A stretch of 64,000 bases of DNA from Pollenia angustigena (taxonomy: Eukaryota > Arthropoda > Insecta > Diptera > Polleniidae): the NCBI GenBank assembly GCA_930367215.1, contig OV884060.1, positions 99,348,151-99,412,150 on the forward strand, given 5' to 3'. Positions 31,137 through 42,300 of the stretch are shown piece after piece. The notes beneath the pieces are model-generated. The model saw only the letters and a program-made list of their open reading frames with translations, had not been told where the DNA came from and made no database searches. The position numbers and the translations under genes were made by a program. The first letter of the stretch is position 1. Each line of letters opens with the position of its first letter.

Positions 31137-31600
31137 GCAAGTATTTTTATTTTCTTTATGTATAAAAGCAACATGAATAAACGACGCGTAAAAAAAAATT
31201 TTATCATGTACAAAGTAAGGCTACAAATACTTTTTAACAAAAACAAAGGAAGCAAGAGATTTTTGTGTTTTTAAACACGAATAAAGCAAAACACAACGAT
31301 TGGCCTATCATTATCCAAATACGCGCATATGTACAAACTGGAAAATAAAAAACAATTCATTCACAGTGCGAGAATAAAACAAACAATTTTGCAAGCTTTA
31401 TTCATGTCAGTTTATCATGTATGTTGGATTTTAAGTATGCATACATTAATATTTTCGAACCCTGGAATTAACGAAATAAGAGGCATCTATATCAAATCAA
31501 GTGCTTTTGTCGTGTGCATGTGTATCAAATTGGGAAATGGGATTTTCTACAAAGGTGCACCTAGTGCGGAAAGTTTTCTGAATGGCATTCACTTGGGAGT
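31137..31600. other. Spacer and probable 5' edge of the RTE element
   Basis: A GTGTTTTTAAACACGAATAA palindromic block at about 31,262 pairs with blocks at 26,790 and 27,030. From about 31,500 base composition becomes less AT-rich, which is why I place the RTE start near 31,600. No gene seen. Confidence 0.4.
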
Positions 31601-31921
31601 GACCAGAAACGATTCCTTTGTCTGACTTTCCAAGCAGCTCACTACTTCCGGCCTTAGACTAAGTATTTCCCGGGCAATGGCATTTCAGATTCCTCTGATA
31701 GCTAGCTAATGTGAGAAGGCGCTCAGTCAAGTAGCCTGAATGGTTACAGTACATCTTAACGTCTCAGGCAAGTAGGTAAATAATCATGAATATTTACTGA
31801 AGCATGACTGCATCGTGGATGTGGTGATTTAATCCAAGTCCACAGTCTTCCTGGAGGCGATGCTGGCAGCCCCAGCTCAAGGATCGGATGCTTTAGCTCA
31901 ATCAGCTACTCATCATTAATT

Positions 31922-32740
31922 TTGAATATTACAGAAGCCACAACAAATGAAAATAATAACCAACAGACTAAAACGATGAAGACCTTCAGCTTGAAAAAAT
32001 TGACACGATTTGGAACCTGGAATATCCGTACGATCTTGGATACCACTCGTCTTGCACAAGTGTGTAAAGAATTTAAAAAATATAATTTGCTCTTTATGGG
32101 CCTTTGCGAAAACAGATGGCCTGAATGTGGAGAATTCGTCTAACTCTCTCTTATACTCCGGCCGACCATCAGATCAACCGAAAATGAGTGGGGTAGGCAT
32201 TCTCTTAGCAAGAGAGGCAAAAGATGCCCTCATCGAATGGAAACCACACTCTGAAAGGATTATCACTGCCCGTTTGCGAACCCGAGCCAGAAACGTAACT
32301 TGTGTGCACTGCTATGCTCCAACCGATGTTGCAGAACAGCCGGTGAAAGAGGATTTCTATGGCCTCTTAACAAGGCTTACTGCATCTATAAACCGCGGAG
32401 ACATCATGCTTTTGACGGACCACTTCAACGCTCAAGTAGGTCCTATAAATACTGGCCTTGAGAGAACAATAGGGCGACACGGTCTTGGTAGAATGACCGA
32501 AAACGGCGAGCTCTTCCTGGAAACGTGCATGAACAACAACTTGGTCATTGGTGGAACGTTCTTCCCTCACAAAAAGGTGCACAAGGTGACATGGATCTCT
32601 CCCGATAACGTCACTGAAAATCAAATCGACCATATTACCATTAGCTGAAAATGGAGAGGGTCGTTGCTAGATGTTCGAAACAAGCGCGGTGCGGACTGCG
32701 GCAGTGACCATCACCTTTTAATTGGCACAATTCGTTTAAA
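31922..32740 (+). pseudogene. RTE endonuclease domain
   Basis: It starts with a short leader then FGTWNIRTILDTTRL (the typical RTE opening), FMGLCENRWPECGE, a stop, GVGILLAREAKDALIEW, HCYAPTDVAE, LTDHFNAQVG (GDFNAQVG in the family, with Asp in place of Gly), NQIDHITIS, and GADCGSDHHLLIGTIRL. EEP-type endonuclease blocks are in order, split over two frames around 32,140 and by a stop at 32,648. It would nick target DNA. Confidence 0.9.
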
Positions 32741-34640
32741 AGTAGCAGCCATCAGAAGAGTAGATAAGGCCCAAAGAAATTATAACGTCGATAAATTAAA
32801 AAACCCAACAACCAAAAATAGCTACATAGATGCTCTAAACGCCTCCCTTCTAACGATTCCAAATAATACAGTGCCTAACTAGAATACTATTAAAACCTGT
32901 TTCATTAACGCCGCCGACGAATATATAGGCTATAAAGAAAATAAAAGAAAGTAATGGATCTCTGACAATACTTGGAACCTCATATTCGAAAGAAGAGACA
33001 CAAAAGGCTTATTAAATATCGCTAGAACCCGTCACCATAAGACAAATCTGCGCTCAATATACTTTACGCTGGACAAGAGTGTCAAAAAAATTGCACGCCA
33101 TGATAAGTAAATGGATTGACGATCAGGCTAAAGAAGCCGAAACAGCAGCCGCAACCCATAGAACAAAAGATTTATACAGAATTGCAAAGAAATTAAGCGA
33201 GAAATCGTTTGCTACTAACAAACCACTTAAAACTAATAATGGAGATTTAATCACATCCAAAAGAGACCAGATGGATGTATGGGTAGAGCATTACTCCTCG
33301 ATGTTAGCGAACACATCGAACATTGGTCACAACCTATGTGATTGCATTGAACACAATGCTCGGGATGATATACCCACAGACTGCCCAGAAACTCCCGAAA
33401 TAATGGATGCCATAGTGCCCCTGAAAAATAACAAAGTTCTTGGACCGGGTAATTTATCTCCTGAACTATTGAAGGAATCTCCTGAAATCAGCGCCAAGTT
33501 TATCTACCACGTTATAAAAAAATCTTTGGATAACAAACTCACTGTGCGATGGCTTAAAGGAAGGCCTTATAGTTAATATACCAAAAAAAAGAGACCTACA
33601 ACAATGCAAGAATTGGCGTGGCATAACCCTTATTAACATCGCAAACAAGATTATCTCTCAAGTTATCCACAAAAGGCTATCAGTCGCATTTGATCCGCTT
33701 CTCCGCAATGAGCAGGCTGGCTTTCGCCCCACAAATCATTAATTGACCATGTCAACAGCTTACGGATTTTAATGGAGCAATCTGTTGAGTGGAGGACGCC
33801 ACTCTACTTGATATTCATCGATTTTGAGAAAGCATTCGATGCGCTCTCCCATTCATCCATATAGAGTACGTTAGCATGCAAAGGCACCCCAACAAAAATA
33901 ATTGATATTGTTAAAGCCCTATATCACAATGCAGACTGCCGAATTCTTCATGATGGCTGTATTAGTGTCTCATTCCCAATTAAAACTAGACTGAGACAAG
34001 GTTGTGTTCTGTCGCCCCTACTTTTTAATATCGTCCTGGACAATATAATGAGAAGAGCCACATGTGAATAGAGGGGAATAACTTGGGGACTCAACAAAAA
34101 GCTAGAAGATCTCAACTATGCCGACGACATATGTCTACTATCCCACAACTTCAATAACATGCACGCTAAGAACAATGAAGTACAAACAGAAGCAGCTTAG
34201 GCTGGTATGAAAATAAATATTGCCAAAACTAAGGCAATGAGAATTAATGCTTCTAACAACAGAGCATTCGCAATAGACGGAAAGAATCTTGAAGATGTAT
34301 CAACGTTCTGCTATCTCGGAAGTCTTCTGACTACGACGTAAGAAACCGAATAAAAACTGGGAAGCACTTCTTTGGCATTCTTTACTCCATATGGAGATCA
34401 GCACATATCTCGAAAAGGACAAAGATAAACATATTTAACTCCTGCATAAAATCATCTCTTCTCTATGGATGTGAATCGTCGAATGCAGGCAGAATGATGT
34501 CATCTCGCTACAGGTTTTCATAAATCGCTGCCTGCGCAGAATTTTAAAAATATTCTGGCCAGTTACGATATGGGTCCAAACCTTGCAAATCCCCGTAAAT
34601 GTCGAGATCCGGAAAAGGAAATGGCGCTGGTTATGGCCCT
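32741..34640 (+). pseudogene. RTE reverse transcriptase domain
   Basis: Reads in pieces: AMISKWIDDQAKEAE linker, NNKVLGPGNLSPELLKES, PKKRDLQQCKNWRGITL, NEQAGFRPTNH, IFIDFEKAFDALSH with the first catalytic Asp (about 33,825), RLRQGCVLSPLLFNIVLD, and LNYADDICLLSH with the catalytic YADD (about 34,115). Then KAMRIN and a YLGSLL block. Frame changes near 33,560, 33,740 and later; stops near 33,865, 34,070, 34,198 and 34,340. YADD and LRQGCVLSP are characteristic of the clade. Confidence 0.92.
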
Positions 34641-34664
34641 ATGGTCCTTATAGGAACTACGGTA

Positions 34665-34671
<7 letters not shown>

Positions 34672-34711
<40 letters not shown>
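34672..34711. repeat. (TA)n microsatellite
   Basis: About 20 uninterrupted TA units at the end of the RTE remnant. Confidence 0.95.
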
Positions 34712-34713
<2 letters not shown>

Positions 34714-34860
34714 TTATGCACAGGGCATATTATGCGAACACAAAAAATCTTTACTTTTTTTGATGAAATATTATAAATTGCAATATTTTCGAAATACAAA
34801 TTCAATATTTTTCTTCTAAAAGTCTTAAAAGTCTTTTAAAAATCGTTTTTTGTGGGCAGA

Positions 34861-35053
34861 GCATATTTGACGAACAGGTGCATACGTTGCGTTTAATTGC
34901 CGAAACTGTCTGGAAAATATGCTCCTTGTATATGAAATTTTTTGTTGCCATGTTTCCACATTATTATTCCCAAATAATAATGTGGGAATATTAAATTTCC
35001 TATACAAGTTTCGGCAATTAAACGCAACGTATGCAGCTGTTCGTCAAATATGC
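34861..35053. repeat. 193-bp inverted repeat with 47-bp arms (46/47 match)
   Basis: The left arm begins GCATATTTGACGAACAGGTG and ends TTGCCGAAACT at 34,907; the right arm (35,007-35,053) is its reverse complement. A second inner stem pairs CTTGTATATGAAATTT with AAATTTCCTATACAAG, and CCACATTATTATTCCC with GGAATAATAATGTGG-like sequence at the centre. Probably a small foldback MITE. Confidence 0.88.
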
Positions 35054-36872
35054 GCTGTATTTGCCGACTTTGATGCTGCAGGTTGTTGTCTGTGCTTATT
35101 TTGCCGTTGTAGTCAAATTAAACTAATTTCTTTTTTTGTGCACTATAAAACAGAAAAAGTGTTGCTAATAAAAAAAGTTTTTTAAAGAATGAGTGCTTAA
35201 AATTTTTTTTTTTTTGTTTAACAGAAAAGAATATTAACTCGGCTCAGCACCAAATTGATATTTATATAATTTTTTAGTATTCTTGAAAGAAGTTTTATAG
35301 GAACATGTTGTTCGCGCCAACGCTCCTAGTTAAGGAGTTATAGGTCGTAAAAATTGCAAAATACTTTATCCATATCTATTTAGGTAAAAAATGAATTTAT
35401 AAAATATGGGAATCATTGGAAAATGCTTCAAAATGTGTTTTACATGGAGTTTAAAGCATCCAGATTTACCAATTTTGAGGTAATATTATATATTCATACT
35501 CCGTGGCTGACATTTTTTTTAACAAAATTGGCTTTATCTTTTAATTATGTCGATATTTATTTATTTAACTCTAGATATTTGCTTAATAAACTTTCTTTAT
35601 TGCGGGGTTTCGGCCTTGCGTAACACTTAAGTAATTATGTACATATAACAATAATTAAATATGTAACAAGTACATAAATTATTACTAAATACATACATAT
35701 TTTTACTCAAACATATAAATAAATTGAGAAATTTTCCAAAATAAAATTTTTTTATCTTTATAAATATAAAATTGGGTGAGTTCCAAAACATCAGTTGCAA
35801 AGTAACTCGCTTTTTTAAGTGCTTTCTACCAAGCAACCGTGAAAAATTTTACAATGTTATCTGTACCAAAGTTCACTAAAAACAATATCGATGCGTACAC
35901 AATAATCAAACTAGATATAGTTAAACTCTATGATACATTTTTGACTTTGACTGCAAAGTATTATGATGTTTAGGAACTCAGCCATTCTATATGATGGAGT
36001 TACTAAAAATATGGTTTATAAAAGCTTGAAGTATTCTTCCCTATTCATAGTCTTTTGAGTTGTATTTTAGGAAAAATTTTTATGAAAATTTTGCATCAAA
36101 ACACATTTCAAACTTATTTTATTTTTTATGAATACGGCAGATTATGTTTAATAAATATTTTAACAAAATTTTAAGTTTCGTAGAAAAATCTTTCTAGAAA
36201 TATTTAATTTGGGAATTTGCTCTTAACGGAATTTTTAACACATCATGTAAAAGATATTTCGAAGTAGTTTCTATTAATACCAGTACTTCTTTGATCCTGT
36301 TTTTACCTAAAATGCAGTTGTTGGGTATCACGTGCGCAGAAGTAAAGTTTAATGTTCGAAAAACATCACTTTTAAGAAACTTGGCATGACTTTTATGTGT
36401 CAAAAGTTTTTATTATGTTTATTATGCAGCAAATTTTCGCAATTATTGTTTCCGTTGATTTTCTGAAGCAATAGCTTTTGACATAAAAGAAATCGTTTTA
36501 TTTTTTTTTTGTGATGCTTTTTCTTGTCATTTATAATAAAACGGTCAGTTGTTGGCTCAATATTTTTAATAAACTTTCACATCGTTATTGTTGATAACGT
36601 TTTGATTATTATTTTATGTTGTTAGTTAAACTTTGCAATTCACTTTGCACAGCTGTTGTGCAATAAAAAAGTATCAGCATCACAACTGCAACTGGTAATT
36701 ACGCATCAGCAATATCATTTTGCATCACTGCAGCATTGATGAATAGTTTTCATGCATTAACGTACGTACCCAAAGTGTTCTGAAACTTTTAAGACCTATA
36801 CCACGCTCGTTGACGGAAATTTGTATGCTGTTTATATGTATTTATTTATTTAATCTGCCGTTAAGATTATGG
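35054..36872. other. Non-coding, nothing recognised
   Basis: 1.8 kb of AT-rich sequence. The short frames present have no family motif, and I see no tandem or inverted structure of note. Confidence 0.4.
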
Positions 36873-37112
36873 GCCATGTCACAGAGTACAATTCCGTTCG
36901 GAATGATTCCGTTCGGAATTGAAGAAAACATATTTGTTTGTTGATGGAAAGTGTATTTTGATAGTTTTATGGCCTTTCAGATACAGACAACTCCCATACC
37001 GTTCATGAAAACAAAAATGGTTTCATTCCGAAACATTTTTTCGTTATTTTCTGAAGCACCAAAATACGGAATGAATTCCGTTTCCGAACGGAATTGTACT
37101 CTGTGACATGGC
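36873..37112. mobile_element. 240-bp inverted-repeat element
   Basis: The left end GCCATGTCACAGAGTACAAT continues TCCGTTCGGAAT; the right end is its reverse complement. TTCCGTTCGGAA is itself palindromic and repeated. I could not identify a clear target duplication. MITE-like, superfamily unknown. Confidence 0.85.
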
Positions 37113-38440
37113 TGTATATTGTTTTTTGCTTCCAAAAACAACAAAATTATAATATTTATTATATTTTATAACAAATTCAATTGTTTTTACGTTATAAAAT
37201 TTATTATAAATAAGTATTTATATATTTATAATTTTAAATTAAGTTTGTATAAAAGTCTGCAATTATGCATGTTTTTCATTTTATAAAAGTAAAAAAGTGA
37301 TAGTGGCACCACTGAAATATAAACAGACATTAAAAAAAACAGCTGTTTATATTTTTTCAATTGTAGCTGCCGTCTTCAACATAATTCAGTAGCTGACTAC
37401 ACGACTATAATTGCACCCAGCAGCATTTGTAGTCTTGTGTTCGTGTATCCTGCTGTGGTGAATGTGTTTAATGCATTATACATTAATTTTAATTAGTGTT
37501 GTCAAAACAGTAAAACGTTTTTTTCAAAGCCGATTTTCAGCAATGAAGCGTTTTTTTTGAAAAAAACCCGCAAAAAGATTTACACAAATGAATTTTTATG
37601 CGCTAAAATTGTTTTATTAAATAAGTGTTTGTGAATGTCAAAATATTTGTTAAAAATATAAAAAAAAGGAACATTTTTTGTTTATTTTAAATTTATTGTA
37701 AAATATAATAGTTTTGGTGCTATAGTTGTACGTGATAATAAACGAGAAAATGATAACTGTATTTAAATTGTACTTTTATGCGGGGTTTAAACAACAATTA
37801 TTATCATTACAAAATGGTAAATTTTGTTTGTTTTTTAATAGAAATTAAACAATTAAGTTAATTTAATTTTCAAAAGGTTATTCTGAACTAGGACATTGCA
37901 CACCAGAGGCTCCTCAAGCTATGTATGTATGCATATTGTTTTGGCAGGTAGGTTTTACTATATTTTGTTGTTGTTAATTTTATAAACCAATTTTAATGAT
38001 TTTGTTAATTTTTGATTCTCTCTTGTAGAGGTTTTTAGACTTTTTTAATTTGTTACGGGCTCTTTGCGTGTTTCTTAACAAGGTTTTCCGTGCTTTATAG
38101 AGTTCAATAGATGCTGTAGAGCCACGACTCTACCATAAACTTAACCCAAGATGTGACCAAACAAAATTTACACAAAGCTCATACATGTTTCCATGTATTG
38201 ATTTGGCGTTCTAAGACAGCTATCAACTGCTTTATGTCAAACTAACACAATCAGTGAGAGAAACTTGTGGATTTGCTGTGCGATAATAAAACCAACATGC
38301 AAGAAATATATGTATAAGAAAATAAACCGTGTATAAAAAATCTGAAAAACTTTGAAAAAGCAAAATTTGTTTCAATAAAACTAGTGGTTTCGCGTGAGAC
38401 GGAAAATTAGAGAGATGTTAAGGTTTAAATGGGGCTTATC
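37113..38440. other. Non-coding, nothing recognised
   Basis: AT-rich, with TTGTTTTATAA-like stretches. A TTTTGGCAGGTAGG string near 37,940 resembles a splice signal but no coding sequence supports it. Confidence 0.4.
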
Positions 38441-38975
38441 ATAAATTATGTACTGATCTTCACGAAATTTTACAGTGTGATTTCAAATCGTATAAAACAA
38501 GGCTTTATGGGGCCTATTATAAATTATATACCAATCTATAAAAAGTTGACAGAATATTTTTTATTCATATAAAACTGACCACCAAAAGTTCATAATAATA
38601 GGATTTGTCGTTACGGTTTAATGCTTCTATAGTATTTCCGACTGTGGGCTTTATATGGGCCTATGGTAAATTATTGACAGATTTTCACTTAATTTTATAA
38701 TAATTCAAGTTATACAAAACGAATATGTGCAAAATCTTATACCAATAATTGCATTCCGCTACTAATTATGTTAGTTTATAACAAAACTATAAATTTTTAG
38801 GTTGGTTGTTAGACATTTTGATTCATAACTATTATCCTGCTATACCGATCTTGTTGGATTTCGACCCCAAACTGCTTAAGAAAGCTAGAAACAATTTGAC
38901 ATCAATATTGTTATTTTCTTTCAGATTTTCTAAAAAGAGTTTTTTACAGACGGACATGGATAAATCGACGAAGGT
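38441..38975 (-). repeat. Old, inverted copy of the fly dispersed repeat
   Basis: On the minus strand one can recognise GTCCGTCTGTAAAAAAC, AAACTGCTTAAG/GTTTGGGGTCG-type head sequence and then CCCATATAAAGCCC and GATCTTCACGAAATT-type monomer sequence read from the plus strand. It is much more diverged than the copies at 23,239 and 25,515. Confidence 0.65.
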
Positions 38976-39005
38976 TAGTTCACATATATCAAATATTTCA
39001 CTATA

Positions 39006-40537
39006 CACGCAAAGAAAAAACATGGTTGTGGTAAACATATTCTAAGAGCAACATACTATGATAAAATGCATGATTGAAGTCACCATATTATGATTATTAT
39101 TGAATCATAGTATGACTAAATATACTCGTAATATTACAACATAATATTTTTCCCTTAATCATATTATTATTCTGTTATCATACTAAGTAAAGATGTAATC
39201 AAATTATTGTCATGCTAATCATAATTAGTTAAGAAGTAATCATATTATTGTCATGTTAATCATAATAAATTTAGAAGCAATCATATTATCATAAAGCCCC
39301 TCTCATAGATGTCATAAAAGTACAAAATAAATTAAAATTTTCTTGCAACGATTTTTTTATTTTGTGGCTTTTTAAAAAATTTTTCTTAATGTAAATCAAA
39401 TAGCGGAGTTCAAATAAGGCTTGCAAAAGACCAAATGCAAAATCTTTGGTTTTCATGGGCAACCACGTATGTCCATTTTGCCCATTTTAAGATGTTGATG
39501 CCATATTGCCTATTTTAAAACACTCTTTACATGTTTCAGAACATTTTTGGAAAAATATGAATCAATTCCGATTTTTTACTTAATGCCAAAGTATAAAAAG
39601 TGTAATACCTAGCGCATTGGATATCGAATGGTTTTCGGCTTTCCTGAAACATTTGTTTAAAGACATACGCTGTTGCCCATGAAAACCACAAAAATATCGT
39701 AACACTTTTATCAAATATAACGAAATCTCTGTGTGTTTTGTTGTTTAATTTTACAAAAAATACACTTGTAATTAAATTGTTCAATTTTACGTATAGTAAA
39801 ATTATATTGCCAATGTGCATGTGATATTCGAAGGTGGAACAATATATTGGCAACAATCAAAAGACTTTTGATTTTTATTGCAAAACGAAATTAAAAAGAA
39901 GTGTGATTGCATCATTGTACAATGCTATTTATGTTATTCCTATAGGTTATGTTCACCTTTTTATTGAATGAATGAAAACCTTGTGCGACTTATATCATAA
40001 TATAGGACAAAATGGAAAAATTATGGCGAGTATCATACACAATAATATTGCAAGTGTATGGGCCGCTTTACATCACTAATACTGAATGAACACCGCTAAT
40101 ATTTAAAATTTTTTAATTTCTTTAAACTTTTTTTTTATGAGAATTTATCTTTAAATTGTTTAACCGCTCACATATAAAATAAACGACACAACTGATTCAA
40201 TATTATTAGAGTAAACATAGTTTAATTGCATCTTCAACATAATATGATAAATGTATAGAAAGTTATCATGTCATGGCTATTAAATATCATGATATGGTTG
40301 TGAGTAATATAATATATTTTGAAAGTTATCGTAATTTAGTTGTTAGAAAAATAATTATTTTTCGGTCAACAATACTCAAATTTATAATTGCGATAAACAA
40401 TAATATGTTTACAGTAACTATAATATTGTTGATATTAAATAAAAATAAAAATTTTTTGTGTACGACAACAATATATTGTTACAATAAACATAGTATTGTT
40501 GCTGTAACCATGCCTAACAATATTTTTTCTCTGCGTG
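39006..40537. mobile_element. 1.53 kb inverted-repeat element, CACGCAAAGAAAAAA ends
   Basis: The left end is CACGCAAAGAAAAAACATG; the right end reverse-complemented is CACGCAGAGAAAAAATATTG. TA lies outside both ends (39,004-39,005; 40,538-40,539), as for Tc1/mariner-type insertion. The interior is rich in AATCATATTATT and ACAATATTATTG motifs with no transposase. Confidence 0.75.
39445..39692. repeat. Inverted repeat nested in the 1.53 kb element
   Basis: TTTGGTTTTCATGGGCAAC followed by CGTATG at the left pairs with CATACG then GTTGCCCATGAAAACCA at the right; an inner GTTTCAG/CTGAAAC pair also exists. Probably a small MITE that inserted into the larger element. Confidence 0.75.
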
Positions 40538-40683
40538 TAGAATCCGAAAAAAGCTTTCCCACAAATTTCATCCACTATTTACTTTGTCACAGTTTTTATG
40601 GATTTACTTAACAATATTTCTTAAATTGTTATTAATAAAGTCTGAAATGCTTTTTGATCTAGTAAACGTTGTGTAAAATCATT

Positions 40684-41300
40684 AATTTTATGTTTTAGGC
40701 CAAATACTAACGCAAATTCAAAAAGAACCAGTTAAAGACCAAAAATTTCCAAAAAGCCCCTTTTACATGTTCTCATTCACTCATGGCATCTAATTTTATG
40801 TTTTTAGGTCCAATAATAATAAAAATTGAAAAAAGTTCAAGTTAAGGAACGAAAGAGTACCAAATAGATCCCTTAAAAGATTCTCATTCATTAAGGACCT
40901 TGCATGTTTAATTTTATGTTTTAAGTCCAATACCAACGAATATTCAAAAACTACCAGTTAAAGACCCAAAAAGTACCAAAATGCCCCTCTTAAAGATTCT
41001 AATCTACCCAGGACATTGCATATTTGATTTTATGAAAATTAAAAAAAGGACCAGTTAAAGAACGAAAACGTACCAAATAGATCCCTTTAAAGATTCACAT
41101 TTACTCAGGATCTTGCATGTTTAATTTTGAGTTTAAGTCCAATACCAACGTAAATTCAAAAAAAGTAACAGTTAAAGACGTACCAAAAAGTTCCGCATTG
41201 AGTCTTATCACTCTGGATATTGCATGTTGAGTTTAATGTTTCTAGGTCCAATATTAACGGTAATTAAGTACACTACCTTCACCCATAATCGTTAGAATTT
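40684..41300. repeat. Degenerate tandem array, six ~110-bp units
   Basis: TTTAATTTTATGTTTTA followed by GTCCAATACCAACG and ACCAGTTAAAGA recurs with starts near 40,684, 40,792, 40,910, 41,028, 41,122 and 41,229. Each unit also has a TACCAAATAGATCCC-like block. Units are well diverged, so the array is old. Confidence 0.85.
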
Positions 41301-41974
41301 CAAAAAAGTACCAAGTTTGTATTTGTATTTTTTTAAATAGGTTTCTTAAATATAAAAATTTTTTGGTATTTTATGTTTCTCGGAAAAAAAGCTTTGAAGA
41401 ATGAAATCGGAAAAAGGCAACAATTGCAAATTCTGCAATTGAACACATTTATAATGGAATATAAAAATTTTTCAAATTTATGGGACATAAAACGTATTTG
41501 GTAGAAAAGTTAAAAGTTCATAAATTGACATTTTTTGTATGTGGTCTTTCAACGACAATCAACGAATTTCTTCAGCTCATTATTGGTTTAACCCGCCGAC
41601 CATTTAAGAAAAATTAGTAAGGTATGGGTATATTTATTTTGATTACCCGCTTTCTGAATATTAAGCATTAATTTTGCTCCATACCAACTCTTTTGAAGTG
41701 TATTAAATATTGTTTGGCATAACGAGCCAGTGCTTGGCAAATGCTGTAGAAGTTAAAGCAAGATAATTTGACAAGAAAATACATTTTAATCTTGCTTCGC
41801 TTCATTGCCGTAAAAAAGGAGTAGAAGTTAGATAAACTGTCAACATCACAATATACAGCATTAAATATATGTTTGCGGAACAAAAAGCTTATTTTGTAGA
41901 AATAAATTTTGAAAAGTGGCGTGTGCGGCACAAAATAATAATTTTCACTCTCAATAAAATACCTTTTTTGAAAT
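41301..41974. other. Non-coding spacer
   Basis: AT-rich with no recognised gene or repeat. Confidence 0.4.
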
Positions 41975-42300
41975 TATAAGTGGATTTAGCTATAAATCGC
42001 TAAAAATCACACTTTTTGAAATAAAATTAATGAATTATTATAAAACAAACACAATAAATTATAGCTAAATTTTTTTAATAATAAGTGCATTTAGCTATAA
42101 ATCGCTAAAAATAACTCCTTTTGAACTAAAATTATTAAATTATTATAAAACAAACGCAATAAATAATAGCTAAATTTTTAATTATGAGTGAATTTACCTA
42201 TAAATCGCAAAAAATCACCCTTTTCAAATAAAATTTAAAGTTAAAAAGTTTGTCCTATAAATTTTATTAAAAATCGCTGGATTTGATAAGAAAATAGCTA
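41975..42300. repeat. Three ~104-bp tandem units
   Basis: GATTTAGCTATAAATCGCTA starts near 41,984, recurs near 42,089 and, as GAATTTACCTATAAATCGC, near 42,189. Each unit ends with a TTATTATAAAACAAAC...AATAGCTAAATTTT block, except the last. Confidence 0.9.

Larger units (their letters stand above)
31600..34690 (+). mobile_element. RTE-clade non-LTR retrotransposon, decayed
   Basis: A GC-richer 5' region (about 31,620-31,920) precedes an endonuclease and reverse transcriptase in one order but many frames. The C-terminal coding part stops near 34,640, before the usual C-terminal domain is finished, and the sequence passes into a TA microsatellite at 34,672; RTE elements often end in short tandem repeats. 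The content is clearly less AT-rich than the surroundings. Multiple stops and shifts show it is old and dead. Confidence 0.9.

Noticed and set aside
31329..31625. A 98-residue plus-strand frame before the RTE element
   Set aside because: It spans the change from AT spacer to the RTE leader and has no recognisable domain.
37890..38110. A possible exon-intron junction of a host gene (CAGGTAGG and a pyrimidine tract)
   Set aside because: No coding sequence on either side; splice-like strings are frequent by chance in AT-rich DNA.
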